In this document: in pieces, positions 1 through 13,227 of the stretch
How positions within the stretch are numbered: the stretch's first letter is position 1
How the letters are laid out: every line of letters begins with the position of its first letter
Assembly (NCBI GenBank): GCA_013399015.1
Contig: VWZX01006203.1
Coordinates: 1,661,364 to 1,725,363 of the forward strand
Source: Galbula dea
Taxonomy: Eukaryota; Chordata; Aves; Piciformes; Galbulidae
DNA length: 64,000 nucleotides
Direction of reading: 5' to 3'
Position numbers and translations under genes: made by a program
The notes under the pieces: model-generated
What the model saw: the letters and a program-made list of their open reading frames with translations, nothing else
Databases searched by the model: none
What the model was told of the DNA's origin: nothing

Positions 1-326
1 GCAGGAAAGCTGGGGAGAGACTCTTGACCAGGCAGTGTAGTGATGGGCTGAGGAGTACTAGCTTCACACTGAAAGAAGGAGAATTAGATGAGCTATTAGG
101 AAGAAATTCCTGACTGTGAGGGTGGTGAGAGAGTGGAACAGGCTGCCCAGAGATGTTGTGGATATCCCATCCCTGAAAGCATTCAAGACCCCATTGGAGG
201 GAGCTGTGAGCAACCTTATCCAGTGGCAGGTGTCCCTGCCTATGGCAGAGGGGTTGGAATGAGATGATCTTTAAGGTCCCTTCCATCCCAAACCAGTCTA
301 TTATTCCATGATGATTCTATGAATTC
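1..326 (+). repeat. CR1 LINE 3' fragment (enters from outside the window)
   Basis: A non-coding CR1 3' region reading on the + strand. It shows the family phrases for a heading 'gagggtggtgagag', 'aggctgcccagag' and 'ggtcccttccatcccaaacc', and ends in the CR1 octamer tail (ATTCTATG-like, about 300-320). The 5' side continues beyond the window, so its full length is unknown. Confidence 0.85.
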
Positions 327-3300
327 TAATGACTTCCTTAAACATCCTCCAGCAGCTGCTGTGCCTAAAGTTCAAGGCAGCTCCTTTGTCCTTCCCAGTC
401 CCAGGTCTGGTAAAGCCTCCACCTATTGCCCTTCTCCACCTAGAGCACCCCTGGAAGTTGCTTCTCATTAGCCAGAGTTGTGTTTAATTCACCAACTGCT
501 TCATTCAATATCTAAGCTCCAGCTCATCTTCATCATGTTACATGGGTCACTTCATCCTCTAATGACCTGTTTCCAGCTGGAGAACACCCCTTCTCCTCCA
601 AGGCCAGCTGCAGGGTGGGAGGCAGCAGGATACCATAGCCAGGCAGCCTGGGAAGGTGAGGGAATGGTGCTCCCAAGAGGCTCAGCTGGGACACACCTTT
701 AGAATCATGTCTGAGCAAGAGGAAGGGCATGATATATTGTACACCTGAGCAGAAGGCTGAGGAAGGAAATCCTTGGCTCACACTTGAGGCACTTTTTCCA
801 AGGTGTTTGTCACTGGCACTCCCAGCAACACATACTCAGGGTGGAAAAATCTCTCCAACACAGAGAGCAACACTGCACCCCTCCCCCCCCTCCTTGCTGT
901 TACCTTCTTCTGCTCTGGTCTAGCCCTTAAGTCATCTCCTCCAGTGAGAGAAGCTTTTAGTCAGCTTCTTCTCTATATGGAGACCTCCACTCCAAGTGGT
1001 GTCCAAATCATTCAGGAGGAAGAACTCCTCTTTGACTAACTGGTTTGGAAAAAAAAAGGAAAGCTAAAAGAGTCTTGGAAATTCTGAACTGCAAACACCA
1101 CCCACATGTAGACACAGATGAGCACACTCTGAGCCTCCAGCCTGCAGGGAAAGAGAACACTTTGGAACCAGCACTGGCACTTCCCTTGGTGTCTTTAGTG
1201 AGCAGAGAGTTGTGGCTGAACCTAGGCAAAAGGGAAAAAAGAAAATGAGAAAGCAAGAGTCCCTGGTAGACAGAAATGAGTGCATTGAAATCCATCAAGG
1301 AGCTCCAGCTGCTGGGGAACCAGTGCCAGGCAGAAAGGGCAATCAGAGGGATGAAACATGATGTCTCCTAAGTGCCTCAGCCACTGTAGCTGCTCTAGAA
1401 AGAGTTAAATCCTCACCCACTAGAGCCCCAAAAAGAGTTAACTCCTCCCTAGAGCTCTGAAAGAGTCCCATCCACTGCACCCTCTGAACCTGTAGCTCAC
1501 CCCATCTCTGCACTGAAATGAGAAACAACCTCCCCCCATGCCCCAGCCATGTTTTCAGAGCAGTCACCTCCAGACTACCAGAGGCAACCAAAAACTGCTC
1601 AGCAATTGGCTTTCCAAAGCCTCAGCTAAGGGATGGTTACTAATGAGGGAAAGAAAGCCAACAGAAATTCCTTCCTGGCTCCACTCTGCATCCAACCAGG
1701 TCCCAGCCAGCACTGAGAAGGTTACAGCAACTGGTAACCACCAGGAACCATCACATCTCCAAGGCACTCTAGACTGAAGCAGTTCAGTGATGCCTCCTGC
1801 ATCTCCTTGCCACAAGAAGAGCATCTGTTTCCTATGCAGTGGGGAAATAGCCTGGGATCTGATGGGTTTGGGGAGATGAAAAGGATAAGAGAAGACATTT
1901 GCAATTCCTGAGTTCCCTAAATCTTTACATTTTAGCTTCAGGAAGCTGGGAGGGAAGGGGTTGAATTTAAAGAGGAATGTGTGCTGCATGCAGTGACATT
2001 GGGCTGAATAAAGAGCACTAGGAACCACAGAGAAGCAGGAATAATTCCCAGATCCCTTATCACCTGGAAAACACTGCATGATCTGGATCTAGCTGCCATC
2101 ACCATCAGCTTTGATCCAAAGCTTCTGCACCAGGATTTGGGGAGCTCAACTCTCCCTCCATGTCTCAGAAACCAGAGCAGCTCATGAGACATGAAATTAG
2201 GCACCCATTAGATTAATTAGATAATTAGAGTAATTAGATAATTAGATTAGGAGACTTGCCACCAATCTGTGCCAGTCTGATCAGTTGCTGACCACAACCT
2301 CCAGCAGGAAGCATCCAATCTAAATTTGGAGATGCCCTAGCAACATTCTTTCCTCTCTCTCCCAAGCAGCCACATCCCTACCTCTCCTGTCCTCCCAGAG
2401 GTGTTCATAGAAATCAAATCCAAGGCAGCATGGCTCCTGGAGAACTCTAGAAGGGGCTCTGTGAGGAACAGATGTTCCTCCTCTACAAGGCAGGGTGTCC
2501 CCAGAGCCCAGTCTGGAGGAGAACACTGCTCACTGGCTCACTGGAAGCTAGGAACTCACACAGACCTGTGGTGCTTGTGGACAGCCAAACTTTGGCTGTC
2601 AGAACACTCATTCCTGGTGCTTCTGGTGTGCTGAAGGATCAGAGCTCCCCTGGGAGGGGACAGCCACACTCTGTGGCCTTCCTGGGCTTCCATCTTTCCT
2701 TGGGAAATGGGTGAGGGTATGCACACAGGAGACCTCTACCTTCCTTGAGTCTCCTTGGGCTCTGTGTGCTCTCACAAAGATCTTTAGGGTCTCCTCCAAG
2801 CTAGATTTTGTGATTCTCCTCAGGTTAGAAGAGCAGAAGGAAGCTGGGAATGGAGGAGAGATCAGTGAAGTGGCAAGTGGTGAAGAGAAAGCAGACCAGG
2901 AACAGGAACATTAGAGCAGACAAAGCCCAGGTGAGGCCAGGCCACCCATGTTTGGGCCTGGCTGGACTAAGCTGACATGAGTAGCCACATCAGAGGAGCT
3001 GGGTCCTGCAGCCATGCCCCTAAAAAGCCAAGGAAGCCTGGGCTCCCTTCTTCTGCTGCTGGCCATGTACAGCACAGCCTGGGTCAAACATCATGCAAAC
3101 ATGGGGGACCTCCCTGTCCCTTTCCACTGCTTCTCAAGGATGCATTCACCCTCTAAACAACTGAGGCTACCACTAGAGAAGGGAAAGTTCAGCTCAAAGT
3201 ATGTCCTGGCTGTTGTCAACTGTCTCTCTGCTAAACCCCTTTCAAGAGACACTAAGGTTTGACCAGGGGCTCCTTGCTGTCCCTTCCAACCTGATATTCC

Positions 3301-4353
3301 ATCATCTGTGCAAGTGAAGCTGGTCCTGAAGAGCTGTTAGCTTTTCTCCTCCAGTTCTTCCACTCATCTTCCCTGTTTGTCTACCTCCTGATAAGTAGAA
3401 GAGTTCATTTCTGCACTAGAAGGAAAAGCCTTGGGTGGAAACCTTGCATCAGAGAGGGCTGAACAGAGCAGGAAGGGATGTGGCATCATTCTGGCTGGTG
3501 CTGGACACCAGTCTGACTTCATGAAGCTGTCCATGTGTTGGAGAAGACATTGCCTGTGCACTCTACCCCCTCCTTAATCATCAAAACCAGACTAAAAGAG
3601 CTAAGTCTCACAGCATCCAGAAACCTACCCTTGGGAGGGCTGCAGAGCAGTGCTGGTGCCTCAGGCAAGGAGCTCCAGGTCCTGTGCACCCAACCCCCTC
3701 CCCAAAATGCAGACCAAACTGAAGATGTTCATGGGCCAAGGTTGTCCTAGGTTTTCAGGTGAGGGGTTCAACTCCCCAAGGACTTCCAGCCTTGCTGCTG
3801 GAGGCACAGAGCCCTTCAGCTCCTTTTGGGCCTGACCCAAGAGTGTCCCTCCACTCCCCCTTCATTTCCCCCCCTGACACACCTTTCCTTCCCCTGGAAC
3901 ATAACCCCAAATAAGATGTTGGCCTGAGATGAAAGGAAAATGTACAAATATTTTGAGAAAGAGAAGAATTCCTGCCTCTCTCTAACAGTTTGCTGCAGCT
4001 AATAGGTTTCAGATGTCTCACATACTTCATTCATTCAGCCCCATTCAGTCTCCTAGGAGCCCCTGCTGTATTTATTAAACACAGCAATTGTGGAATGTTC
4101 AGCACTTACAGAATAAAACACACCACTCTGGAGGGAGGGGTTTTTCCCTTTAAGAAAAAAAAAAAAACATCATTAAAAAGCTTTGGGAGTGACCTAAAAC
4201 TGTCACCTTGGTGCCAGCCCCAGTGCCCACCCCAGCATCCTGCAGCTGGCCCAAACTCTGTGCCACAGCTTAATCTCTTTCTGGGTTGTGCCAGCCTCCA
4301 GGAGCACAGTTGTGGTTTTCCACCCTTAGGGGAATGGTTTCACTGTCTTCCTG
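327..4353. other. Intergenic, no gene recognised
   Basis: I see no exon with homology I can name on either strand. Open frames here are short and have no family signature. Around 2205-2250 there is a small AT-rich tandem based on TAATTAGA. The rest looks like unique or old, decayed repeat sequence. Confidence 0.6.
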
Positions 4354-5572
4354 CCTTCCTGAAGCACCTCCTGGGCACTGCATCCCCACAGCACCTCCTG
4401 GCACTGCCTCCCCAGATCACCTCCCTGGCACTGCCTTCCCACAGCACCTCCTTGGCACTGCCATCCTAGAGCAGCTCCTTGGCACTGCCTTTCCAGATCA
4501 CCTCCTGGGCACTCCATCCCCACAGCACCTCCTGGGCACTGCCTTCCTGAACCATCTCCTTGGCACTGCATCCCCACAGCACCTCTTGGGCACTGCCTTC
4601 CTGAACCAACTCCTTGGCACTGCATTCCCACAGCACCTCCTTGGCACTGCCTCCCCAGATCACCTCCCTGGCACTGCCTTCCCACAGCACCTCCTTGGCA
4701 CTGCCTCCCCAGATCACCTCCCTGGCACTGCCTTCCCACAGCACCTCCTTGGCACTGCCTCCCCAGATCACCTCCCTGGCACTGCCTTCCCACAGCACCT
4801 CCTTGGCACTGCCATCCTAGAGCAGCTCCTTGGCACTGCCTTTCCAGATCACCTCCTGGGCACAGCATCCCCACAGCACCTCCTGACACTGCCTTCCTGA
4901 ACCAACTCCTTGTCACTGCCTTCCCATAGCACCTCCTGGGCACTGCCATCCCAGAGCAGGTCCTTGGCACTGCCTTCCTGAACCATCTCCTTGGCACTGC
5001 ATCCCCACAGCACCTCCTTGGCACTGCNNNNNNNNNNNNNNNNNNNNNNNNNCACCTCCTGGGCACTGCCTCCCCAGATCACCTCCTGGGCACTGCCTCC
5101 CCACAGCACCTCCTGGGCACTGCCTTCCTGAACCATCTCTTTGGCACTGCCTCCCCAGATCACCTCCTTGGCACTGCATCCCCACAGCACCTCCTGGGCA
5201 CTGGCTTCCCACAGCACCTCCTTGGCACTGCATCCCCAGATCACCTCCTGGCACTGCCTTCCTGAACCATCTCCTTGGCACTGCATCCCCACAGCACCTC
5301 CTTGGCACTGCCATCCCAGAGCAGCTCCTTGGCACTGCCTTTCCAGATCACCTCCTTGGCACTGCATCCCCACAGCACCTCCTGGGCACTGGCTTCCCAC
5401 AGCACCTCCTTGGCACTGCATCCCCAGATCACCTCCTGGCACTGCCTTCCTGAACCATCTCCTTGGCACTGCATCCCCACAGCACCTCCTTGGCACTGCA
5501 TCCCACAGCACCTCCTGGCACTGCCTTCCTGAACCATCTCCCTGTCACTGCCTCCCCAGATCACCTCCTTTG
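4354..5572. repeat. 27-bp-unit minisatellite (VNTR)
   Basis: About 45 copies of a 27-bp unit built on CACCTCCTTGGCACTGCC plus a variable 9-bp part. Four main variants alternate: ...CCCCAGAT, ...CCCACAGC, ...CCTAGAGCAG and ...CTGAACCAT. The variants recur in blocks (for instance the three-fold alternation of AGAT and ACAGC types at 4630-4800), so the array has higher-order structure. Because 27 is a multiple of 3, frames stay open on both strands (over 200 codons each with a 9-residue period). These are periodicity artefacts, not evidence of a protein. A gap interrupts the array, so its true length is not known. Confidence 0.95.
5028..5052. other. Assembly gap (25 N) inside the minisatellite
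   Basis: Twenty-five N inside the 27-bp array. The short fixed length suggests a placeholder at a collapsed repeat rather than a measured distance. Confidence 0.9.
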
Positions 5573-7254
5573 CCCTGTGTGATTCCTGAGCATGTACTTT
5601 TGGACCCTTGGCTCTCCAGCACATCTTGTCTCTGCAGCCTCAGTAACTCCTCCCCCTGCTAGACACCAGAGTCAGGCCCTGAAGTCCTGCAGGATGCCAG
5701 GGCTAATTTCAGCAGCAAAGAGCTGGAAAACTCGAGGTCTTTCCTAGAGGGACTCAGATGGAAGCAGACATAACAGAAAAGCCATTTTTCATTAGAGTGC
5801 TGGCAGGAAGAGCAGAGGAGGATGTCTGGGCTAGAAGCACTGCAGAGAGGGAATAGCTGCAGTCTGTGCCAGCAAAAGTAACCTGCCAGCATTGGGTGAC
5901 TGGTCAGAATGGTTCACTGGAGCCTGGCATTGTCCCAGCCCTTCTTTGGGGAGAGACACATGAAAAGCAGATCTTAAAGGGTACATGAGGGTCTGAGTCT
6001 GGGCTGGGAAGTTCTGGTGGGAGCCAGCAGCAAAGAAACAGCCTCTGCTAAGGCCACATCCAGTTGATGTGACCAATGCATTTCTGTCAGGGACTTGAGT
6101 GCACCAAGAGGACTTAGTGGCCCTCAACCAGCCTTGCCTGGGGCCTCTTGGGCCAGGAGCTCCAGGAGCTCAGTCCTGCCTGAGTTCCATACAAAGAGAA
6201 CCTGTCTCCAGCTCTGTCCCTGTTGGTCTGGCCTCCAGCAGCCATCTCCACTTGGGCCCTGGTGGGTGCAGCCCATGCCTGGTGAGCAGTGCCTTGGCCT
6301 CCTCAGACACCAGTCTCTGTCCTGAGGGAGCAGCCAACCCTCTCCCAAGCAGCTGAGAGGTGCAGAGCAGGTGACCTGAAGGGGCACAGCAAGAACCAGG
6401 ACATGGAAAAGCTGGTGTCTAGGAGTGAGCAGGGCTAGGAGGGAACAAAGCACTCAGCTGAGACTCCTTAGAGCTGGGGAGGCATCAGCTGTGACAAGGA
6501 GCTGTAGGCACTGCCCTAGGAAAGACTTCATGGCTCTACAGCTTCTGGTTCTTCTGTTGACTCCAGACCCCATGGGACACACCAGCAGCAAGACCTGGGG
6601 AAGGCAATAGGCACAAAAGGGTTTGGGAGAGCTGAGATCTCCCCAGTCAGCAAGTCACTGCCTATGCATGTTCTTGCAGAGCTGTGGGAAGTGCCCCTCT
6701 GCTGCTCTTTCTGTGACCAGAGGAGACTTCACCCCCTCCAGCTCCCCTTTTATGAGCTCTGATCACCACAGACTGTGTCACTGCTTTGGGCTTTTTCTTC
6801 CTGCAGTGAAGGGTTTGGCAGTAACAGCCAAACCCTAAACAAACACTTCATGGAAAGACTGACCTCTCCCCAAAGGTGTTAGCATTCATTTGTCACCCTT
6901 TTTTGGCTGAGCAGCTCCACACCCATGCCCACATGGGAGACCCCCTAGTTCATGGGAACTGCACTGGTGTCACTGTTTCCACATCACTGCCTGCTTCAAA
7001 GCCCCAGATTAAGTCTTGCCCCAGACACCTTCCCAAGGGAGCCACTGGTTTAGTCAGGATCCTTGCTTATTAATCCCACTGCAGGAGGCTCTACAGGAAC
7101 AGATGGATCCTAGTGTGCTATAAAATGCACCAAATGTGCTGAAAGTCACTGCAGAGCAAACCCAAAGCTTCATTTCAGCCCTCTGTGGAAAGTACAACTG
7201 CCACAGCTCCTGCTTGGGGAGGGCAACTCTTCTGGGACTCCAGGATTTTTAGGG
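5573..7254. other. Intergenic, nothing recognised
   Basis: No exon, RNA gene or named repeat that I can support. Open frames (for example 6124-6453 minus) are composition-driven, with no domain signature. Confidence 0.5.
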
Positions 7255-7724
7255 TAGAATCATAGAACTCAGCACTGGGGAGGCCACAGCTCCAAGCCTG
7301 GGGTCAGTTTTGGGCTCCTCACTGCCAGGAGGACACTGAGGTGCTGGAGTGTGGCCAGAGAAGGGCAAGGAAGGTGGGGAAGGGTCTGGAGCACAAGTGT
7401 TGTGAGGAGCAGCTGAGGGAACTGGGCTTGGTTAGCCTGGAGAAGAGGAGGCTCAGGGGAGACCTTCTCACTCTCTGCAGCTCCCTGAGAGGAGGCTGGA
7501 GCCAGGGGAGTGTTGGGCTCTTCTCCCAAGGAACATGCAATAAAACAAGAGGAAACAGCCTCAGGTTGTGCCTGGGGAGGTTTAGGTTGGATATTAGGAT
7601 AATTTCTTGACTGCAAGAATGGTTAAGGCCTGGCCCAGGTTGCCCAGGGCAGTGGTGGAGTCCCCACCCCTGGAGGGGTTCAACAAACACTTAGATGCAG
7701 TGCTGAGGAACATTGTTTAGTGCT
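7255..7724 (+). repeat. CR1 LINE 3' fragment
   Basis: A + strand CR1 3' region with the block 'gtggccagagaagggcaagg', the 'gtgttgtgaggagcagctga' phrase and 'ggtttaggttggatattagg'. It is 5'-truncated and lacks a clear octamer tail. The same subfamily recurs on both strands elsewhere in the window. Confidence 0.9.
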
Positions 7725-9174
7725 GAGGATGGGGAAAAGCAGCTTGTGACCTGCTGCATCTGGCAGGGAAGAAGCAGGAGGAACCAAGGAAACCATCCTG
7801 GGGGGAGAGATGGCCTGGGAATTCAGCAGGGCAGGGTCATGGGGCTGGAAGTGTTTTCCTCTGGGGTGTGGATGAGGCAGGAGAGAGGAAGGTTGGCTCT
7901 CTGCAGCTCAAGCCAGGGCAGGGAAGATGGTGCAGGAGGGGTCCTGTCTAGAAGTCAGCTCTCCAGGGACTCTCTTAGGTCAGCACTGTCTCCACCCATG
8001 CAGAGATAACAGTGGTGTGCAGGGGAGAGGGTGGCATGGTTAAAAGGTGCTTGGTGAGGTGCACAGACAGGCCTGGGAGCCAGCCTCCTGCAGTCTGACA
8101 TTCTCCCTTCCCAGCTGCTCCTCAACTCTGCCTCACTGCTTCCAGGCCTTGGGAACCCAGCTCCTTCCACCAAAATGGGCTGGAAAATACCAGGCTTTCC
8201 AGCCCAAAGTCCATTCAGTTCACAGAACACAGATCCCCAGAGATCTTCTGGGCTTTCCACTGCCTTTGAGGCCACCTTAGCTTCCCAGAAGAGCTCTTGG
8301 CAGACAGCTCTCAGGCTCAGTTGCCACACAGCACAGAGGTGTCTCTCAGAGCCTCCATGCCTGGGGCTCTAAAGGCTTTAGGAAACCCTAGACTAGCTTA
8401 GGGATCTGAGAGCCTAGAGTCAAGGGTCTGGAACAAGAACCCATGGAACAAGCCCAACTCTCAGGTCCCCATTTCAAAGTTGGTCCATCCTAAATTGTTC
8501 CAGTGCCAGTCATCTCTGGGCTCACTGCATATGTGCAGATTTGCTGGAGGGAGGCCCAGGCTCTGAACTTGAACCCATGCCCTAGTCCCACCATCTGACC
8601 ATGTACTGGAAAACCTCCTAAGGATGATTCCTGCCCATTCCTGAAAGTTGCTGCCTCAGGGACAACAACAGTTCCCATCCCATGCTGGGTTTCCAGCCTT
8701 TTCTGTGAGGCTGGCTGAGCAGCTGCTGGTGATTAAGGGTTTTGTCATTTGGAAAGGGCTGACAGTTACCTCCAATTGTTCAAACTAGGTCAGGTTCTCC
8801 AGCACAAGTTTATGTGATGACTCTTGGCTGGGAATTAGGCTTTCAAAGCCCAGTGGTGACTGGAGAGTAGAATCCACCTCTCTTTCCTCTTTCACATCCA
8901 AGGAAAGATTTCCTCCCATAAATACCAGGTCCTGGTCTCACAGGATTTGACTTTTGTTTGTGTCCCTGGCCTCCTGACTGGAGTTACCAACCAGGTTTGG
9001 TGGTAACAGCCCTTCAGGTGGTTTGGAGTTTGCTTGTAAGGTTAGTGGTGAGAATGGATCCCAACAGGTGGAAGAGGAGCACACCCTTCCTGCCAAGGGC
9101 TCAACACCTGGAGAGCTTCTGCATCCCCTGGGCTGTCAGGACAGGAGGTTTCTGCCCCATTTGCTGAAGGAGCT
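7725..9174. other. Intergenic, nothing recognised
   Basis: Unique-looking sequence of moderate GC content with no exon signature and no repeat family I can name. Confidence 0.5.
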
Positions 9175-9576
9175 CATGTGCTGGCTCTGCCTGGGATGGA
9201 GTTAACTTTCCCCATAGCAGCCCTCATGGTGCTGATAACACAACAATGTTCTGGCTGATGCTGGGCAGAGCTCAAAGAGTCCAGACTGTCCCAAGGCTGA
9301 GAGTGGGCAAGAAGCTGGGAGGGCACATGGCCAGAAGAAGAGCTGACCCCAAGTGCCCAGATTGAGAGTCCATGCCATATGACATCATGGTCAGCAATAA
9401 AAGCTAAGAGAAAGGAGGAGGGAGCCTTAATTATTGAGGTATTTTGTCTTCTGAAGCAGCCACAGCACACACTGAGGTCTCTGACCTCCCAGGCAGTGGC
9501 TGGCCATGGGCTGTTGGTGGGAAGCTGAGAAGAGAGGTTTTTGTCTTTCCTTTGCTCCTGCACATGACCTTTGTTG
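9175..9576 (+). mobile_element. Probable ERVL-type solo LTR fragment
   Basis: Seen: 'tggagttaactttccccat', 'gctgataacacaac', 'gggcaagaagctgggaggg', 'ccatatgacatcatggtcag' and then an AATAAA at about 9399, in the order familiar from avian ERVL long terminal repeats (U3 first, polyadenylation signal later). No internal gag/pol sequence flanks it, so a solo LTR is the simplest reading. It is diverged and its ends are approximate. The family assignment is from memory of the family pattern. Confidence 0.6.
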
Positions 9577-10896
9577 CAGTGAAACACAGCTGAAGCTGCA
9601 CTGAGCTCCCAGTGCTCATGCAGGGCTCCACATGCCTGAAGAGCTTCCTCAGGAACCTTCTAGAGAGCAGGAAGCACTGGGAGGTGGAAAGAGAAGCTGA
9701 AAGACTGCTTGGGTCACTGGCTGTGCCAGGCTCTGTCCTCTGGCTGTCCTTGACCAAGAAAAAGGAGCTGGAAGCAGGGGAGCAGCTGAGCTGTTCCTTA
9801 AGGAGGTGTTTTTTGTGTCTGAAGTTGTTTATCCTTCTTGATCAGAACACTTTTACTCCATCTTGCCTTCAGACATCAGCAAAGTTCTTCCCAGAAGGAG
9901 TGTGAGCATTAATTGATCCCAGTGGAGCCTCAGGACTGTTCCTTCCTCCTGGCAGCCCCAAGGGAGGACAGGAGCAGTTCCAAACACACCTCCTGCCTTC
10001 CTTCCAAAGTCAAGCCACTGATCCTGCTGGGCACCACTGCAGGAGAAGTCCAGCACAGATATCTCACATCCACACCCTGTGAGACAGGATTTTGGCAGTG
10101 TTGTCTGGAGAGAAGATCCTTTGGAAGACAGGAGGAGCAAGAGACACAAACCCTGAGATGAAGCACCAGGCCAGTTCAGGAGATAGTTAAAATGGTACAA
10201 ACACAACTGGAAAGTATGCAGCACTGAAGGGCCAATGGCTTCAAATTCCTTCTCCCTAATTCCATCTGATTGCTTTTTGGCAAGCTCTCAGCCTGCCAGA
10301 GCAGTGAGGTTTTTACAAACATTCACATAGGCATTAGATCATTGTTTGAATGAGTTATTGGCAGCCCAAATCTGGAGTAAAAACATGGTTTAAAGAAGAC
10401 CACATTGAACAGGGTGAAGCTGGCTGCTTTCATGTCTTCTGATTGTCTCTGGATAGCCAGGATCTCCTCTAGCTTCATGGAGCTCACATCACAAGAGCAT
10501 CCATGGCCATGGGTGTCTTGCTTTGGTGGTGGTGGGACACAGGCTTCTCCCTCCCACCACCAACAGGTCCCAGGTAGCTTCCTTTGCCTTCCTCTAGGGT
10601 GGAAATGGCAGCTCTAAAAGCTCCTCCATGGTGCCCAAGGGGGGACACTGAGCACACCCTGTGCTTGGGGTGGCTCAGAGTACAGTGGCTACAGACTGCA
10701 GCTGTAGGTGCAGGCTGATGGACACCAGGGATCTTCACTCCCCTGCCCACACTTGTCTGCACTGCACCAGAGGTTTGGCCACCAGTGGTGTCAACTCTTC
10801 ACTCCTCACCATGTTGCAGACTGCAGCCATGCATGTGTCCTCCAGCATCACCTTGAGGAGGACAAAGGTGCCTCATGGGGTTAGCAGTGACAGCAA
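9577..10896. other. Intergenic, nothing recognised
   Basis: No supported gene or RNA. This is the stretch between the LTR and the next CR1 fragment. Confidence 0.5.
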
Positions 10897-11300
10897 ATGT
10901 CCTAGAGTCACAGAACAGCTTGGGTTGGAAAGGACCCAGAAGATCATCTAGCTCCAGCCCCCCTTCCATGAGCAGGGATGCCACACACTGGACCAGGTTG
11001 CTCAAGGCTTTATCTAACCTGGTTTTGAACACTGCCATGGATGGAGCAGCCACAGCTTCTCTGGGCAACCTGTTCCAGTGCCTCACCACCCTCACCCTGA
11101 AGAATTTCCTCCTAATATCTAATCTAACCCTAACCTCTTCCAGTTTAAACCCATTACACCTCATCCTATCACCACACTGCCTGATCAAGAGTTCTCCCCC
11201 AGCTCTCCTACAGACCCCCTTTAGGTTCTGCAAGGCTGCAGGAAGGTCTCCTTGGAGCCTTCTCTCCTCCACATTGAACAACCCCAACTCTCATAGCTGG
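10897..11300 (-). repeat. CR1 LINE 3' fragment
   Basis: Minus-strand CR1. The + strand begins with 'agagtcacagaacagcttgg' (the reverse of the CR1 3' end), then 'ggaaaggacccagaagatca', and later 'aatttcctcctaatatctaa'. It is more diverged than the 11.5-kb copy and belongs to a different subfamily. Confidence 0.85.
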
Positions 11301-11467
11301 GAAAAGAGACCTTTCCCCACCCAAACATTACCACACATCCCAGCAGAGGTCTTTCCCTTCTCAACTTGAGAGTCCCTTAGGTCAGTCCCAACACCTTGAG
11401 AAGGTCAGAGGATGGAGGACCCATGGAGGAAAAACACTGCAGACCCAGTGGGGCAGAGTGAACAGGA

Positions 11468-11945
11468 CAGAATCCTAGAACTGTTTAGGTTGGAAAAGAT
11501 CTCTAAGATCATTCAGTTCAACCATGAACCCAACACTGCCAGGCCACCACTAAACCATGGCCCTCAGCACCATTTCTCAACCCCTCCAGGGGTGGGGACT
11601 CCACCACTGCCCTGGGCAGCCTGGGCTAGTGCCTAATCACTCTGTCAGGGAAGAAATGGTTCCTCATCTCCAACCTAAACCTCCCCTGGCACAACTTGAG
11701 GCTGTTTCCTCTTGTCCTAGCACTTGTTACTTGGGTGAAAAGCCCAAGCCCCACCTGGCTGCAGCCTCCTCTCAGGGAGCTGCAGAGAGTGAGAAGGTCT
11801 CCCCTGAGCCTCCTCTTCTCCAGGCTAACCAAGCCCAGTTCCCTCAGCTGCTCCTCACAACCCTTGTGCTCTAGACCCTTCCCCACCTTCCTTGCCCTTC
11901 TCTGGCCACACTCCAGCACCTCAATGTCCTTCTGGCAGTGAGGGG
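11468..11945 (-). repeat. CR1 LINE 3' fragment
   Basis: Minus-strand CR1. It carries the reverse of 'ggtttaggttggagatgagg' and the 'tctccaggctaaccaagccc' block, and runs to 'acactccagcacctcaatgt'. Same subfamily as the 7.3, 13.2, 33.3, 36.0, 38.1, 53.2 and 56.6 kb copies. Confidence 0.9.
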
Positions 11946-13227
11946 GAAAGGAAGGGGTTAAGCTGACCTTGTGCCAGAGCTGGCACCACAAGAGCTTTGC
12001 AGCACAAGGCTTGGGCTCAAGCCTCTCTGTCTGCACATCCAGTCTGTTCCACTACCGGTGCCTGCTGCTGGCTGCTGCCACCAGGGAGCCCCTGCAGCAC
12101 TCAGGAAGAATGAATGCCTGTTGCAAAGGCAAGTCTGCCCTCCCCAACACTCAGGTGATGCAGAGCTTGAGGAGAGCCTCTGGCAGCTTGGCCAGCAGAT
12201 AAAAATACTCTGAGCTCCAGCAGCCAAGCAGCCTGGAGCACTGCCTGGTGTGGCTCCCACCCCAGAGCCCTTGCAGGACACCCTTGCCTTACATGTGCTT
12301 CCTAAATTAGACCTCCTGAGGCTGATGTTGGCTCTTTAAGAGGGAGGTGAGCTTGTTAGTGACCAACCTTAGCCACTAAGTGGGACTCAGGAGCTTTTAT
12401 TAGCCTTGAAAGGGTTGTAAAGGGAAAAGAGGGAGGGGAGAAGATCAGGAGCCCTCTCCTTTCCCTGGTGGAGCCCCTTTGCCTGGCACAGAGGGGTTTC
12501 ACTCAGGCATTCTTGCAGGTTACTGTAATTGTTAGGTTACCTAATGCTGCTAAGCTACAGCAAGCCACAGACTAAACACAGGAGCCTTGTGAAGGTACCA
12601 GAAGATAGAGACGAGGTTGGAAAAGGGCAGGTCCCCAGGGGGCCTCTTCTCTTGGGGGCCAAAGTGAAAGAAAAAGCCAAACTGGAAAGGAGTGACCTGA
12701 GGTCTGCCAAGCTCTCCACCCAGGAAAGTCAGGGTATGGCAGCTCCATCCTGAGCACATCCCAGCTCTAGTTCCACACTCCCTGACTGCCACCAGCTGGG
12801 TGCTGGCAGATAAAAACCAGTTAAAGCACATCATGAGATCAGAGCAGCAGCAAAGCACATGCACTGTCCCAGTCCCCCTGGGGATTCCCTTCCACAACAT
12901 CCTCAGGGACAAGCTATACCTGTTGGAAAAGTTCCCCAGGAAACTTTGGTTGCTGGTTCCATTGCCCAAGAGCTTGGGCTTGCTGTTGTTCTCCCAGAGA
13001 GCCACTGAGAAATGACAACCCAGCACACCCCAAGGGCCTCAGGTCCCTGCCTGGTGTTCCAGCAGCTCCACTTCCATACAGAAACAAAGAAAGTGATGGA
13101 TTTGGGCTACAGAGGAACCTGAATGTAAATGATGGAGAAACATCTGTGAAGGCTTTGGGAGCTGCCAGGCAACCAGAAAAACCTGCCCTGCCAGGGGCAT
13201 TTTTCAGTCAGAATCCAAACTGGATCA
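11946..13227. other. Intergenic, nothing recognised
   Basis: No exon or named repeat that I can support between two CR1 fragments. Confidence 0.5.

Noticed and set aside
4286..5511. Open frames of 204, 246 and 220 codons over the minisatellite
   Set aside because: They exist because the 27-bp unit is a multiple of three and lacks stops in several frames. Both strands are open, no start context or domain is present, and a gap interrupts them.
4354..5572. CRISPR-like regular repeats
   Set aside because: The units are contiguous with no unique spacers, and the window is vertebrate DNA.
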